From assembly GCF_000829375.1 (NCBI RefSeq), contig NZ_AP014624.1, positions 1,550,001 through 1,614,000 on the forward strand: a stretch of DNA of 64,000 nt. The letters run 5' to 3'. Every line of letters begins with the position of its first letter. Within the stretch, counting starts at the first letter, position 1. This DNA is from Chryseobacterium sp. StRB126. GTDB taxonomy: Bacteria; Bacteroidota; Bacteroidia; Flavobacteriales; Weeksellaceae. Both the position numbers and the translations under genes were made by a program. Below the pieces are notes generated by a model. That model was not told the DNA's origin. It searched no databases and was given only the letters and a program-made list of their open reading frames with translations. Positions 52,503 to 62,071 of the stretch are shown piece after piece.

Positions 52503-53753
52503 ATGGAAAAAGCAGTCCTAATCACTATTGGTGACGAAATCCTTTCAGGGAATACAGTAGATACCAATTCCAATTTTATTGCCTCTGAATTGAAGAACAT
52601 CGGGATAAGGGTTGTACAGATCTTTACCATTTCAGACGAAATAGATATCATTAAAACTACATTAAGGACCGCTTTTGAACTGGGTGATCTTATTATTACG
52701 ACTGGCGGGTTAGGCCCAACAAGGGATGATAAAACCAAAAAGGCACTTGCAGAATTTTTCAATGACGAAATTGCTTTGGATGAGGTTACGTTTAATCACC
52801 TTAAAGGATACATGGAAAGACGCGGAAGAGCAGACATTCTGGAAAGAAATAAAGAACAGGCTTTCGTTCCTACAAAATCTATTGTTTTTCAAAACCATTT
52901 CGGTACTGCACCCTGTATGATGATGGAGTTGGATGGAAAACTGTGCTACAGTTTACCGGGTGTTCCTTATGAAGTAAAACCATTGATAAAAGATCAGATT
53001 ATTCCTTATTTACAGGAAAAATTTAACCTTAATTATATTCATTCAAGAATTGTTTCGGTAGTGGGAATTCCGGAGAGTATTCTTGCAGATACTATTGAAG
53101 ACTGGGAACTTGGCCTTCCTGAAAATATTTCATTGTCTTATCTTCCGGTAGGAACCAGAGTAAAATTGAGGATAACAGCATCAGGAGACAATGAAGAAGC
53201 TTTACAACAACAGACAGAAGACGAGATTCAAAAATTACTTCCTCTTATCAAGGATAATGTGATTGCTATTTCTGAAGATAAAATCGAAAATATTCTGGCT
53301 GAAATTCTTACTGAAAGAAAACTGACGATCTCCACGGCAGAAAGCTGCACTGGTGGAGAGCTGGCAAAAATGATTACTTCAGTTTCCGGAAGTTCAAAAT
53401 ACTTTCTTGGTGGAATGGTAGCCTATGCCACGGAGAAAAAAATCAAAATTTTAAATGTTTCCGGAGAAACGGTAGATCAGTTTACGGTAGTCAGTGAGCA
53501 GGTAGCCCAGGAAATGGCCAAAGGATGTCAGGAATTATTTGATACCGATATTTCCCTTTCTACTACCGGTGTGGCAGGTCCTGAAAAAGGAGAGGATGGG
53601 AAAGAGGTGGGAACAGTTTTCTACACCATTCGAATTAAAGATCAGGAAGTAACCTCAAAATTATATATGCCTCATCTGGAAAGATTGGATTTTATGAACT
53701 TCGTTTCTCAAAAGGTCATTCAAGATCTTGTAGGGCTTTTGATAAGTCTGTAG
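52503..53753 (+). CDS. cinA: CinA-like protein (nicotinamide-nucleotide amidohydrolase)
   Basis: A 416-residue two-domain protein. The N-terminal domain (about 1-170) is of the molybdopterin-binding/COG1058 type with ITIGDEILSGNTVDTNS and TTGGLGPTRDDKTK; the C-terminal CinA domain (about 255-410) has ISTAESCTGGELAKMITSVSGSS and STTGVAGPEKG. These enzymes recycle pyridine nucleotide by-products (NMN deamidation, ADP-ribose hydrolysis). The true start is ATG 52503 (MEKAVLITIGDE); the frame opens 20 codons earlier without homology. Confidence 0.93.
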   Translation: MEKAVLITIGDEILSGNTVDTNSNFIASELKNIGIRVVQIFTISDEIDIIKTTLRTAFELGDLIITTGGLGPTRDDKTKKALAEFFNDEIALDEVTFNHLKGYMERRGRADILERNKEQAFVPTKSIVFQNHFGTAPCMMMELDGKLCYSLPGVPYEVKPLIKDQIIPYLQEKFNLNYIHSRIVSVVGIPESILADTIEDWELGLPENISLSYLPVGTRVKLRITASGDNEEALQQQTEDEIQKLLPLIKDNVIAISEDKIENILAEILTERKLTISTAESCTGGELAKMITSVSGSSKYFLGGMVAYATEKKIKILNVSGETVDQFTVVSEQVAQEMAKGCQELFDTDISLSTTGVAGPEKGEDGKEVGTVFYTIRIKDQEVTSKLYMPHLERLDFMNFVSQKVIQDLVGLLISL

Positions 53754-53840
53754 ACGAAATAACTCTTTTTAATTTTTTTTTAATGAATTTTCAGGTACTT
53801 TTTCACACTTTTTGAGAACCATTCATTAAAATTTTAAATT

Positions 53841-56800
53841 GTGGAAAATTCCAAACAGATTTTTCAGACCAATAGCAAAAAACGCTGGAAAAGTGTACAA
53901 TGGGGAAGCCGTTTCTTTATTTTTATGGCGGTACTCCTGTTTTTGGCTTTAGGGCTGATGATGGCCGTGGACAGAAGTCCTAAAATTCCTTTTAAAGAAG
54001 ATTATAAAGCTGTAATTACAGCCAACAAGCCCTATCTTCAGGAGAATAAAATTTCTAAAGAATATAAAGGATTCAGAAGCTTTATTTCTGAAAAAACTAT
54101 GCATACCAATCTTGCTAAGATCGAAAAAGCAAGAGCCGAAAGACTTAAAAATCAAAACAGAAACTGGGCCCAGTTTCCCGGTGGAATCCGTTCAGCATTC
54201 TATGTAGCATGGGATCCTCAGTCTCTGATGTCTCTGAAACGAAATATCAGACATGTTAATCTGGTTTTTCCGGAATGGTTTTTCCTTGATCCTAAATCAG
54301 GAAATTTGAAAACCAATATCGATCCGGAAGGATACAAAATCATCAAAAGAACAGGAGTAGCAGCCATGCCGATCCTAAGTAACAACTCTAATCAGGAATT
54401 TCATGCCGAAGGACTGGGGAAAGTATTGAGTGATTCCAAAAAAAGAACTGCTCTTATCCAAAAACTTACCCAACAATGCTTGAAATATCACTTTAAAGGA
54501 ATCAATATCGACTTTGAAGATATGAACCTGAATTCTGATGAAAATCTGATCGCTTTTATGAAAGAGCTTTCAGAAACGTTCAAACAGAATCAACTGCTGG
54601 TAACAATGGATATTATGACAGATAATGATGATTACAACATCCCAAGACTGGATCCGTATGTTGATTACTTTGTATTGATGGCGTATGATGAATATTCTGC
54701 CGGCAGCGATGCCGGACCTGTTTCTTCACAGAAATGGATCGAGGAGCAGACAGGAAAAATGATTAAGCAAACTTCTCCTCATAAGATTATTCTGGGATTG
54801 GGAGCTTATGGCTATGACTGGAGTTCCAATAAGGATGACAATACTTCAGTAACCTATATGCAGGCCATTACCAAAGCCAGTGCCAGTAAGGCTGTAATTG
54901 ATTTTAATGACAATACCTTCAACCTGAACTATTCCTATACAGATTCTAAAAATAATACCCACACCGTATTCTTTAATGATGCGGCTTCTATTTTCAATAC
55001 CATGCGTTTCTCTTCCGAATATCCATTGGCAGGAACAGCATTATGGAGATTAGGAAGTGAAGACAGTAGAATCTGGAATTTCTATGACAAGGATCTTACA
55101 TTTGCCGGACTTTCCAAGTTGAATTTGAAAACACTGGAGAATGTAAAAGGGCAGACCATGGTGGATTATATCGGAGATGGAGAAGTGTTGGATGTTCTGA
55201 ATACACCTCACGATGGGAAAATTGCACTGGAAATAGATCCGAAAGAGAAAATCATCACAGACGAAAATTATATTACCTATCCAAGTTCTTATGAAGTAAA
55301 AAAATACGGAAGTGCGCCGCAGAAGGAATTGGTGTTAACATTTGATGATGGGCCGGATGAGACTTATACTCCTCAAGTCCTCGATGTATTATCAAAATAT
55401 CATGTTCCGGCAGCTTTCTTTTTGGTAGGCTTGAATGCTGAAAAGAACCTTCCTCTGGTTAAAAGAATCTATCGGGAAGGTCATGAAATTGGAAACCACA
55501 CCTTTACCCATGAAAACGTTGCTAAAGTAAGCCCTGAAAGAGCTTTGCTTGAGTTGAAACTAACCAGACTCCTGATAGAGTGTGTAACAGGGCACAGTAC
55601 AATTCTTTTCCGTGCCCCTTATAACGCAGACTCTGAGCCTACCACTTCAGAAGAGATTATTCCTGTGGCGTTGGCAAGACAGCAGAATTATCTGGATATT
55701 GGTGAAAATATCGACCCTGAAGACTGGCAGCCGGGAATAAAAGCCGATGAAATCGTAAAACGCGTGATGGCAGGAATCAAAAAGGAGAGAGGAAATATCA
55801 TACTGCTTCACGATGCGGGAGGAGACACAAGAGAAGAAACAGTAAAAGCTCTGAAGATTTTGATTCCAACACTTCAGAAACAGGGCTATCATTTTACTAA
55901 CCTGACCAATCTTCTGCATAAGAACAGAAATGAGTTGATGCCTGAAGTCCCTAAGACTAGATCTTATTATATCATGCAGCTTAATTTAGTGCTGGCCACT
56001 GTAATTTATGGAGTAAGCCACTTTTTGGTGGCACTGTTTACTATTTTCATTGTATTAGGATTGATAAGACTATTGTTAATGGCTTATTGGGCTTTTAAAG
56101 AAAGAAAAAAAGAAAAAAAACTGGGGGAATTTCCAACGCTTGAATCTTATCCAAAGGTTTCCATTATTGTACCTGCTTATAATGAAGAAGTGAATATTGT
56201 ATCTTCATTGCATAATCTGTTGAAGCAAACTTATCCGAATTTTAACATCATCATGGTAGATGACGGAAGTAAAGATTCAACCTATGAAAAAGCGAAAGAA
56301 GCATTTCCAAATCATCCGAAGTTAGAAATATTCACCAAAAGGAATGGTGGAAAAGCAACCGCCTTAAACTACGGGATTTCATTAACAGATGCTGAATATG
56401 TAGTCTGTATAGATGCAGATACTAAGCTTCAGCAGGACGCTGTCAAATATTTGATTGCAAGATTCCTGAATGCAGGTTCTGAAGAAAAAATAGCCGCGGT
56501 AGCCGGAAATGTTAAAGTAGGAAATACCGTAAACTGGCTGACTAAATGGCAAGCCATAGAATATACGACAAGTCAGAATTTTGACCGGTTAGCATATGCC
56601 AATATTAATGCAATTACAGTAATTCCGGGAGCTATTGGAGCATTTAAGAGATCTGTGGTTCTGGAAGCAGGAGGGTATTCGTCAGATACCTTGGCTGAAG
56701 ATTGCGATATTACGGTGAAAATCTTAAAAGCAGGTTATACTGTTGCCAATGAAAACAGAGCCGTTGCCGTAACAGAAGCTCCAGAAAGTGTAAAACAGTT

Positions 56801-57239
56801 CTTAAAGCAACGTTTCCGCTGGACTTACGGAATCATGCAGATGTTCTGGAAACAGAGACCAACTTTCCTTAACCCCAAATATAAAGGGCTGGGACTTTGG
56901 GCTATGCCGAATATTTTATTGTTTCAATACATTATTCCATTCTTTTCACCATTGGCAGATGTGATCATGTTCTTTGGAATTTTATCAGGAAACGGAAGTA
57001 AAATATTCAGCTACTATCTGATTTTCCTTTTGGTGGATGCATCTCTGGCTTTTATCGCATTTATCATGCAGCGGGAAAAATTAACGAATCTGTTTTATAT
57101 TATTCCGCAAAGATTCGGGTACCGATGGCTGATGTATATCGTATTATTTAAAAGTTTAAGAAAAGCATTGAAAGGCGAAATGCAGTCCTGGGGCTTCCTG
57201 AAACGTACAGGAAACGTAAAAGAGATAGCAACATCTTAA
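53841..57239 (+). CDS. GH18 - polysaccharide deacetylase - glycosyltransferase 2 fusion
   Basis: A 1132-residue envelope protein with three enzymes in a row. A membrane helix (about residues 24-44) precedes a glycoside hydrolase 18 domain (about 115-430; GINIDFED with catalytic E226), a CE4 deacetylase (about 495-690; TFDDGP 500-505, H553/H557, R591) and, after a second helix (about 710-745), a family 2 synthase (about 770-1010; VPAYNE 777-782, DDG 807-809, DAD 858-860, ED 953-954, QRFRW 990-994) with C-terminal helices. The synthase would face the cytosol and extrude a beta-linked hexosamine chain that the outer domains de-acetylate and trim. It starts at GTG 53841. Confidence 0.92.
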   Translation: MENSKQIFQTNSKKRWKSVQWGSRFFIFMAVLLFLALGLMMAVDRSPKIPFKEDYKAVITANKPYLQENKISKEYKGFRSFISEKTMHTNLAKIEKARAERLKNQNRNWAQFPGGIRSAFYVAWDPQSLMSLKRNIRHVNLVFPEWFFLDPKSGNLKTNIDPEGYKIIKRTGVAAMPILSNNSNQEFHAEGLGKVLSDSKKRTALIQKLTQQCLKYHFKGINIDFEDMNLNSDENLIAFMKELSETFKQNQLLVTMDIMTDNDDYNIPRLDPYVDYFVLMAYDEYSAGSDAGPVSSQKWIEEQTGKMIKQTSPHKIILGLGAYGYDWSSNKDDNTSVTYMQAITKASASKAVIDFNDNTFNLNYSYTDSKNNTHTVFFNDAASIFNTMRFSSEYPLAGTALWRLGSEDSRIWNFYDKDLTFAGLSKLNLKTLENVKGQTMVDYIGDGEVLDVLNTPHDGKIALEIDPKEKIITDENYITYPSSYEVKKYGSAPQKELVLTFDDGPDETYTPQVLDVLSKYHVPAAFFLVGLNAEKNLPLVKRIYREGHEIGNHTFTHENVAKVSPERALLELKLTRLLIECVTGHSTILFRAPYNADSEPTTSEEIIPVALARQQNYLDIGENIDPEDWQPGIKADEIVKRVMAGIKKERGNIILLHDAGGDTREETVKALKILIPTLQKQGYHFTNLTNLLHKNRNELMPEVPKTRSYYIMQLNLVLATVIYGVSHFLVALFTIFIVLGLIRLLLMAYWAFKERKKEKKLGEFPTLESYPKVSIIVPAYNEEVNIVSSLHNLLKQTYPNFNIIMVDDGSKDSTYEKAKEAFPNHPKLEIFTKRNGGKATALNYGISLTDAEYVVCIDADTKLQQDAVKYLIARFLNAGSEEKIAAVAGNVKVGNTVNWLTKWQAIEYTTSQNFDRLAYANINAITVIPGAIGAFKRSVVLEAGGYSSDTLAEDCDITVKILKAGYTVANENRAVAVTEAPESVKQFLKQRFRWTYGIMQMFWKQRPTFLNPKYKGLGLWAMPNILLFQYIIPFFSPLADVIMFFGILSGNGSKIFSYYLIFLLVDASLAFIAFIMQREKLTNLFYIIPQRFGYRWLMYIVLFKSLRKALKGEMQSWGFLKRTGNVKEIATS

Positions 57240-57247
57240 GAAGGCTG

Positions 57248-57318
57248 GAAGCTGGAAGAGCGAGGCTGGAAGTTATTTTAGGTGATATCATAACTTCCAG
57301 CTTCCATCCTCCAGCTTC
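57248..57318. repeat. Imperfect long inverted repeat
   Basis: Arms of 29 bases (57248-57276 and 57290-57318) built from GCTGGAAG units pair almost fully around a 13-base loop, directly behind the fusion gene. It lacks a T tract. It may still affect transcription, or be a dispersed element of the genome. Confidence 0.7.
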
Positions 57319-57434
57319 AAATCTGGCTGAATTATAAATTCTTATCATACACAGATGGTATTTGTTTAAATTTGTTTCACAAAAAAGTAACAAATAGGAA
57401 ATAAATCATACATATTGTATAAATTGTTATCATA

Positions 57435-59492
57435 ATGAAAAAACTAACGCTTTCTTTGTTTCTAATAGCAGGGATCTGCTCTCAAAATACAGTGAGTGCA
57501 CAAGCTAAAACTGCTAAAGTAGCAGTAAATAACACAGATAAAGGTTTAGACCTTAGTTTAATGGATACTTCGGTGCGTCCACAAGATGATTTTTATAATT
57601 ATGTGAGCGGAACCTGGATGAAAACAGCCAAAATTCCGGCTGATAAACCAAGTTGGGGAAGCTTCAACAAATTAGGAGAGGATACGGATAACAATTCCAT
57701 GACCATCCTGAATTCACTTTTGAAAGATAAATTTACTGACGGAAGTGAAGGGAAAAAGATTCAGGATTTATACGCTTCTTACATGAATATGCAGAAGAGA
57801 AATGCTGATGGAATTAAGCCTATTCAGGAACATCTGAATAAAATTGATGCGATCAAAAATATGGATGACCTTCAGAATTATCTGGCTTCTGTAACAAAAG
57901 AAGGTGAAAATATTTTCTACGGATGGGGAGTATATGCTGACCTAAAGAATTCTAATATGAATGCTGTTTACTTAGGTGATGCTTCTCTTGGTTTAGGAAG
58001 AGATTATTATCAGAAAGTAAATGAAAAAAATACAGAAGCTATTGCTGAATATCAGAAATACGTAGCTTCTATGCTGAAGGAATTAGGGTATAAAAATGCT
58101 GACGAAGCAGCAAAAAATATCGTTAATTATGAAAAAAGCATTGCAAAGACGCTTTTAACAAACGAGCAAAGTCGTGATAATACCCTTCAGTATAACCCTA
58201 AAACGATGGCTGAGCTTTCTGCGTTGGTAAAAGGGGTGGATCTCCCGGCTTACCTTAAAAAAGTAGGGGTAAATACCGATAAAGTAATTATCGGAGAACT
58301 AGGATATTATAAGAACTTCGATCAATTGGTGAATGCTCAGAACCTTCCGATCATCAAAGATTATCTGAAATTCCACATGATCAATGGAAGTGCATCTTAT
58401 CTAAGTGAAAAACTTGGAGATATGAAGTTTGCTTTCTTCGGTAAATATTTAAGAGGTCAGCAGGAGCAGAGAGCTCTGAACAAAAGAGGTTTTGAATTGA
58501 TCAATAGAAACTTAGGAGAAGCTTTCGGTAAACTATATGTTGAGAAATATTTCCCGGCTGAGGCTAAGGCTCAAATGGTTGAATTGATTGATTACTTAAA
58601 GAAGAGTTTTGCACTTCATATCAATAACCTGACTTGGATGTCTTCTACCACTAAGGAAAAAGCAATGCAGAAATTGAATAAATTCACTGTGAAAGTTGCT
58701 TATCCAGACAAATGGAAAGACTATTCAAAACTGGAGATCACATCTGAAGCGAAAGGAGGAACGTTATACAAAAACCTTCAGAATATCGGGGAGTGGCAGT
58801 ATAATAAAGATTTAGCAAAAATCGGAAAACCGGTTGATAAAACAGAATGGGGAATGACTCCACAGACGGTAAACGCTTATTACAACCCAGTATACAATGA
58901 AATTGTATTCCCTGCAGCCATCCTTCAGCCGCCATTCTTTAATCCTCAGGCTGATGCAGCAGTAAACTTTGGAGGAATTGGTGCTGTTATCGGCCACGAA
59001 ATAAGCCACGGATTCGATGATTCAGGAGCTCAGTTTGATGCAGATGGTAACCTGGTAGACTGGTGGACTCCGGAAGATAAAGCGAATTTCGAAAAAGCAA
59101 CTAAAGCACTTGCTGCTCAATATGACAAATATGAGCCTGTAAAAGGAACATTCGTAAACGGTACCTTCACAAACGGTGAGAATATCGCTGACTTAGGAGG
59201 GGTGAATATCGCTTATGATGCTCTTCAAATGTACTTAAAAGATAAAGGAAATCCAGGGAAAATCAGTGGATTTACTCAGGATCAGAGATTCTTCCTAAGC
59301 TGGGCAACCGTTTGGAGAACTTTATCAAGTGAAAAATACATGATCAACCAGGTGAAGACAGATCCGCACTCTCCGGGTTACTTCAGAAGTTTTGGTCCGC
59401 TAATCAACGTTGATGCATTCTACAAAGCATTCGATGTGAAAAAAGGAGACAAATTATATAAAGCTCCGGAAGACAGAATCAAAATCTGGTAA
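57435..59492 (+). CDS. M13-family metallopeptidase, copy 1
   Basis: A 685-residue zinc endopeptidase of the neprilysin/PepO family. Signal peptide to about residue 23 (TVSAQ). The N-terminal M13 domain begins at VRPQDDFYNYVSGTW; the zinc site is H521-E522-x-x-H525 (GHEISHGFDD) with the third ligand E582 in ENIADLGG; NAYYNP is the substrate-binding motif upstream. The C-terminus APEDRIKIW matches the family end. It is the first of three tandem M13 genes; copy 2 follows after 186 bases and is clearly its duplicate. Confidence 0.95.
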   Translation: MKKLTLSLFLIAGICSQNTVSAQAKTAKVAVNNTDKGLDLSLMDTSVRPQDDFYNYVSGTWMKTAKIPADKPSWGSFNKLGEDTDNNSMTILNSLLKDKFTDGSEGKKIQDLYASYMNMQKRNADGIKPIQEHLNKIDAIKNMDDLQNYLASVTKEGENIFYGWGVYADLKNSNMNAVYLGDASLGLGRDYYQKVNEKNTEAIAEYQKYVASMLKELGYKNADEAAKNIVNYEKSIAKTLLTNEQSRDNTLQYNPKTMAELSALVKGVDLPAYLKKVGVNTDKVIIGELGYYKNFDQLVNAQNLPIIKDYLKFHMINGSASYLSEKLGDMKFAFFGKYLRGQQEQRALNKRGFELINRNLGEAFGKLYVEKYFPAEAKAQMVELIDYLKKSFALHINNLTWMSSTTKEKAMQKLNKFTVKVAYPDKWKDYSKLEITSEAKGGTLYKNLQNIGEWQYNKDLAKIGKPVDKTEWGMTPQTVNAYYNPVYNEIVFPAAILQPPFFNPQADAAVNFGGIGAVIGHEISHGFDDSGAQFDADGNLVDWWTPEDKANFEKATKALAAQYDKYEPVKGTFVNGTFTNGENIADLGGVNIAYDALQMYLKDKGNPGKISGFTQDQRFFLSWATVWRTLSSEKYMINQVKTDPHSPGYFRSFGPLINVDAFYKAFDVKKGDKLYKAPEDRIKIW

Positions 59493-59498
59493 AATAGA

Positions 59499-59528
59499 TA
59501 AACCGTTCAGCAATGAACGGTTTTTTTG
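59499..59528 (+). terminator. Terminator of M13 copy 1, AGCAAT loop
   Basis: AACCGTTC and GAACGGTT form an eight-base-pair stem with loop AGCAAT, followed by seven T residues. Confidence 0.9.
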
Positions 59529-59678
59529 TTGTTAGAGAGTAAGTTGTAAAAATTAGCAGAATAGTTGAAAATAAATCTTCAAAATTTCAAAAAAGGAAGA
59601 AAATACACGGTATTGATCTTGGAAATTTGTAACAAATTGTAAATCAGAAGATACATATAGTAGTATAAAGTTAATACT

Positions 59679-61730
59679 ATGAGAAAACTGATATTTTCCC
59701 TAACCTTACTTACAGGGATTTGCACTCAGAATTTGGTGGAGGCACAGTCTAAAACGATTAAAACAGCAGTAAATGCTATAGACAAAGGCTTAGACCTTGC
59801 TGCAATGGATACTTCAATACGCCCACAGGATGATTTCTATAATTATGTGAATGGAAGCTGGATGAGAACAGCTCAAATCCCTTCGGATAAACCGGCCTGG
59901 GGAAGCTTTGATAAGCTTGCAGAAGATACGGATAACAGTTCTATGACGATTCTGAACTCTCTTCTGACGGATAAGTTTGCTGTAGGAAGTGAAGGTAAAA
60001 AGATTCAGGATCTCTATGCTTCTTACATGAATATGCAGAAGAGAAATGCAGATGGAATTAAACCAATTCAGGAAAAACTGAATAAAATTGATGCCATCAA
60101 AAATCTGACTGATCTTCAGAATTACCTGATTTCTGCAACAAAAGACGGAGAAAATAATTTCTATGGATGGTCCGTGAGTGCAGATCGTAAAAATTCTAAG
60201 ATGAATGCTGTTTACTTGGGAGTTCCGGCTTTAGGGCTTTGGGGAAGAGATTACTATCAGAAAGTTAACGATAAGAATACGGAAACTCTTGCCGAATACC
60301 AGAAGTATGTAGTATTGATGCTGAAAGAATTAGGATATATGAATGCCGATGACGCAGCAAAAGGAGTTGTAGAGTATGAAAAAAGTATAGCAAAGACTTA
60401 TCTGACGAATGAACAGAGCCGCGATAACACCCTTCAATACAATCCTCATACGATGGCTGACCTTTCAGGTTTGGTAAAAGGAATAGATCTTCCTGCATTT
60501 CTTAAAAAAGCAGGAGTCAACACAGATAAAGTGATTATTGGAGAGTTGAATTATTATAAAAGTCTGGATCAATTACTCAATGAGAAAAATCTCCCGGTGA
60601 TTAAAGACTACATGAAATTTCATCTGATCAACGGAAATGCAACTTATTTAAGTGAAAAGCTTGATACTATCAATTTCAACTTCTATGGCAAATATTTATT
60701 CGGGCAGAAAGAACAGAGAGCCTGGGATAAAAGAGGCCTTGAAGTGATTAACAGAAATATAGGTGAAGCATTTGGTAAACTTTATGTTGAAAAATATTTT
60801 CCTGCAGAGTCCAAAGCTCAGATGGTGGAGCTTATTGATTATCTAAAGAAAAGTTTTGCAGTTCATATCAAAAACTTAACATGGATGTCTGCAGCCACCA
60901 AAGAAAGAGCCATGGATAAGCTTAATAAGTTTAGCGTTAAAGTAGGGTATCCGGATCAATGGAAAGATTATTCAACATTAGAAATTATTTCGGGAAGTTC
61001 TTTATATAACAATCTTCAGAATATTGCGGCATGGAATTATAATAAAAAACTGGAGAAAATCGGAAAACCGGTAGATAAAACAGAATGGGGAATGACTCCG
61101 CAGACTGTAAATGCTTATTACCGAGCTGTAAACAACGAAATTGTATTTCCGGCAGCTATTCTGCAGCCGCCATTCTTTAATCCTAAAGCTGATGCAGCGG
61201 TAAACTTCGGGGGAATAGGTGGAGTTATCGGTCATGAAATGAGCCATGGATTTGATGATTCAGGAGCTCAGTTTGATGGTGACGGAAATTTGGTAGACTG
61301 GTGGATGCCTGAAGATAAAGCTAATTTTGAGAAAGCCACAAAAGCTCTTGCTGCCCAATATGACAAGTATGAACCTGTAAAAGGATCTTTCATCAACGGA
61401 ATTCATACTAACGGAGAAAATATTGCGGATCTTGGAGGGGTGAATATCGCTTATGATGCCCTTCAGATGTATTTAAAAGATAAAGGAAATCCTGGAAGAA
61501 TCAATGGATTTACTCCAAGCCAGCGGTTTTTTATGAGCTGGGCTACGGTATGGAAAACAAAAGCTCCGGAAAAATATCTTCTTCTTCAAATCAAGATTGA
61601 TAAGCATTCTCCTGGGTATCTAAGAAGTTTTGCCCCGTTAATCAATATCGAGGCATTCTATGATGCATTTGATGTGAAAAAAGGAGATCAATTATACAAA
61701 GCTCCAGAAGACAGAATCAAAATCTGGTAA
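59679..61730 (+). CDS. M13-family metallopeptidase, copy 2
   Basis: A 683-residue paralogue of copy 1 with similar sequence over the whole length (roughly three quarters identical by eye). Signal peptide to about residue 23 (LVEAQ). Zinc site H519-E520-x-x-H523 in GHEMSHGFDD and ENIADLGG downstream; NAYYRA and the C-terminus PEDRIKIW are kept, so it looks active. Differences gather in the N-terminal helical lid and in the segment after NAYY, where substrate choice may differ. It has its own terminator. Confidence 0.95.
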   Translation: MRKLIFSLTLLTGICTQNLVEAQSKTIKTAVNAIDKGLDLAAMDTSIRPQDDFYNYVNGSWMRTAQIPSDKPAWGSFDKLAEDTDNSSMTILNSLLTDKFAVGSEGKKIQDLYASYMNMQKRNADGIKPIQEKLNKIDAIKNLTDLQNYLISATKDGENNFYGWSVSADRKNSKMNAVYLGVPALGLWGRDYYQKVNDKNTETLAEYQKYVVLMLKELGYMNADDAAKGVVEYEKSIAKTYLTNEQSRDNTLQYNPHTMADLSGLVKGIDLPAFLKKAGVNTDKVIIGELNYYKSLDQLLNEKNLPVIKDYMKFHLINGNATYLSEKLDTINFNFYGKYLFGQKEQRAWDKRGLEVINRNIGEAFGKLYVEKYFPAESKAQMVELIDYLKKSFAVHIKNLTWMSAATKERAMDKLNKFSVKVGYPDQWKDYSTLEIISGSSLYNNLQNIAAWNYNKKLEKIGKPVDKTEWGMTPQTVNAYYRAVNNEIVFPAAILQPPFFNPKADAAVNFGGIGGVIGHEMSHGFDDSGAQFDGDGNLVDWWMPEDKANFEKATKALAAQYDKYEPVKGSFINGIHTNGENIADLGGVNIAYDALQMYLKDKGNPGRINGFTPSQRFFMSWATVWKTKAPEKYLLLQIKIDKHSPGYLRSFAPLINIEAFYDAFDVKKGDQLYKAPEDRIKIW

Positions 61731-61737
61731 AATAGAC

Positions 61738-61766
61738 AAACCGCTCAGCAATGGGCGGTTTTTTGA
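61738..61766 (+). terminator. Terminator of M13 copy 2, AGCAAT loop
   Basis: AAACCGCTC and GGGCGGTTT pair around AGCAAT, followed by T residues. It is nearly identical to the lipA terminator at 36909-36942. Confidence 0.85.
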
Positions 61767-61768
61767 TT

Positions 61769-61937
61769 TTTTTAGAGATAAGGTAATAGGTAATAGGTAA
61801 TAGGTAATAGGTAATAGGGGCGGCATTGATGGATTACTTTAACCAAAACCCATAAGGAACGGCTTTCATCATTCCCCTCCGCTGGAGGGGTGGCAAAAAT
61901 TCTTTGAATTTTTGACGGGGTGGTTTATCTCCCAATA
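61769..61937. repeat. Dispersed intergenic repeat, copy B
   Basis: Five GGTAATA-type heptamer units (61781-61818), then a core at 61837-61937 matching copy A at 36981-37080. It keeps the inverted repeats CCCCTCC-GCT-GGAGGGG (61874-61890) and CAAAAATTC-TTT-GAATTTTTG (61894-61914). Like copy A it follows an AGCAAT-loop terminator. The rest of the stretch up to 62071 holds a TATATTTG box at 62032-62039, a possible -7 element of the next gene. Confidence 0.8.
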
Positions 61938-62071
61938 AGATTTAACCATGAACCATAAAATTTAAACCTCAAAACTTCCTATTATTCTCATCAATTATCG
62001 ATTATCCTTCATCACTTATCATTAAAGTTCGTATATTTGATAAGTTTGTGTACAATCAAAAATTATCTTTA

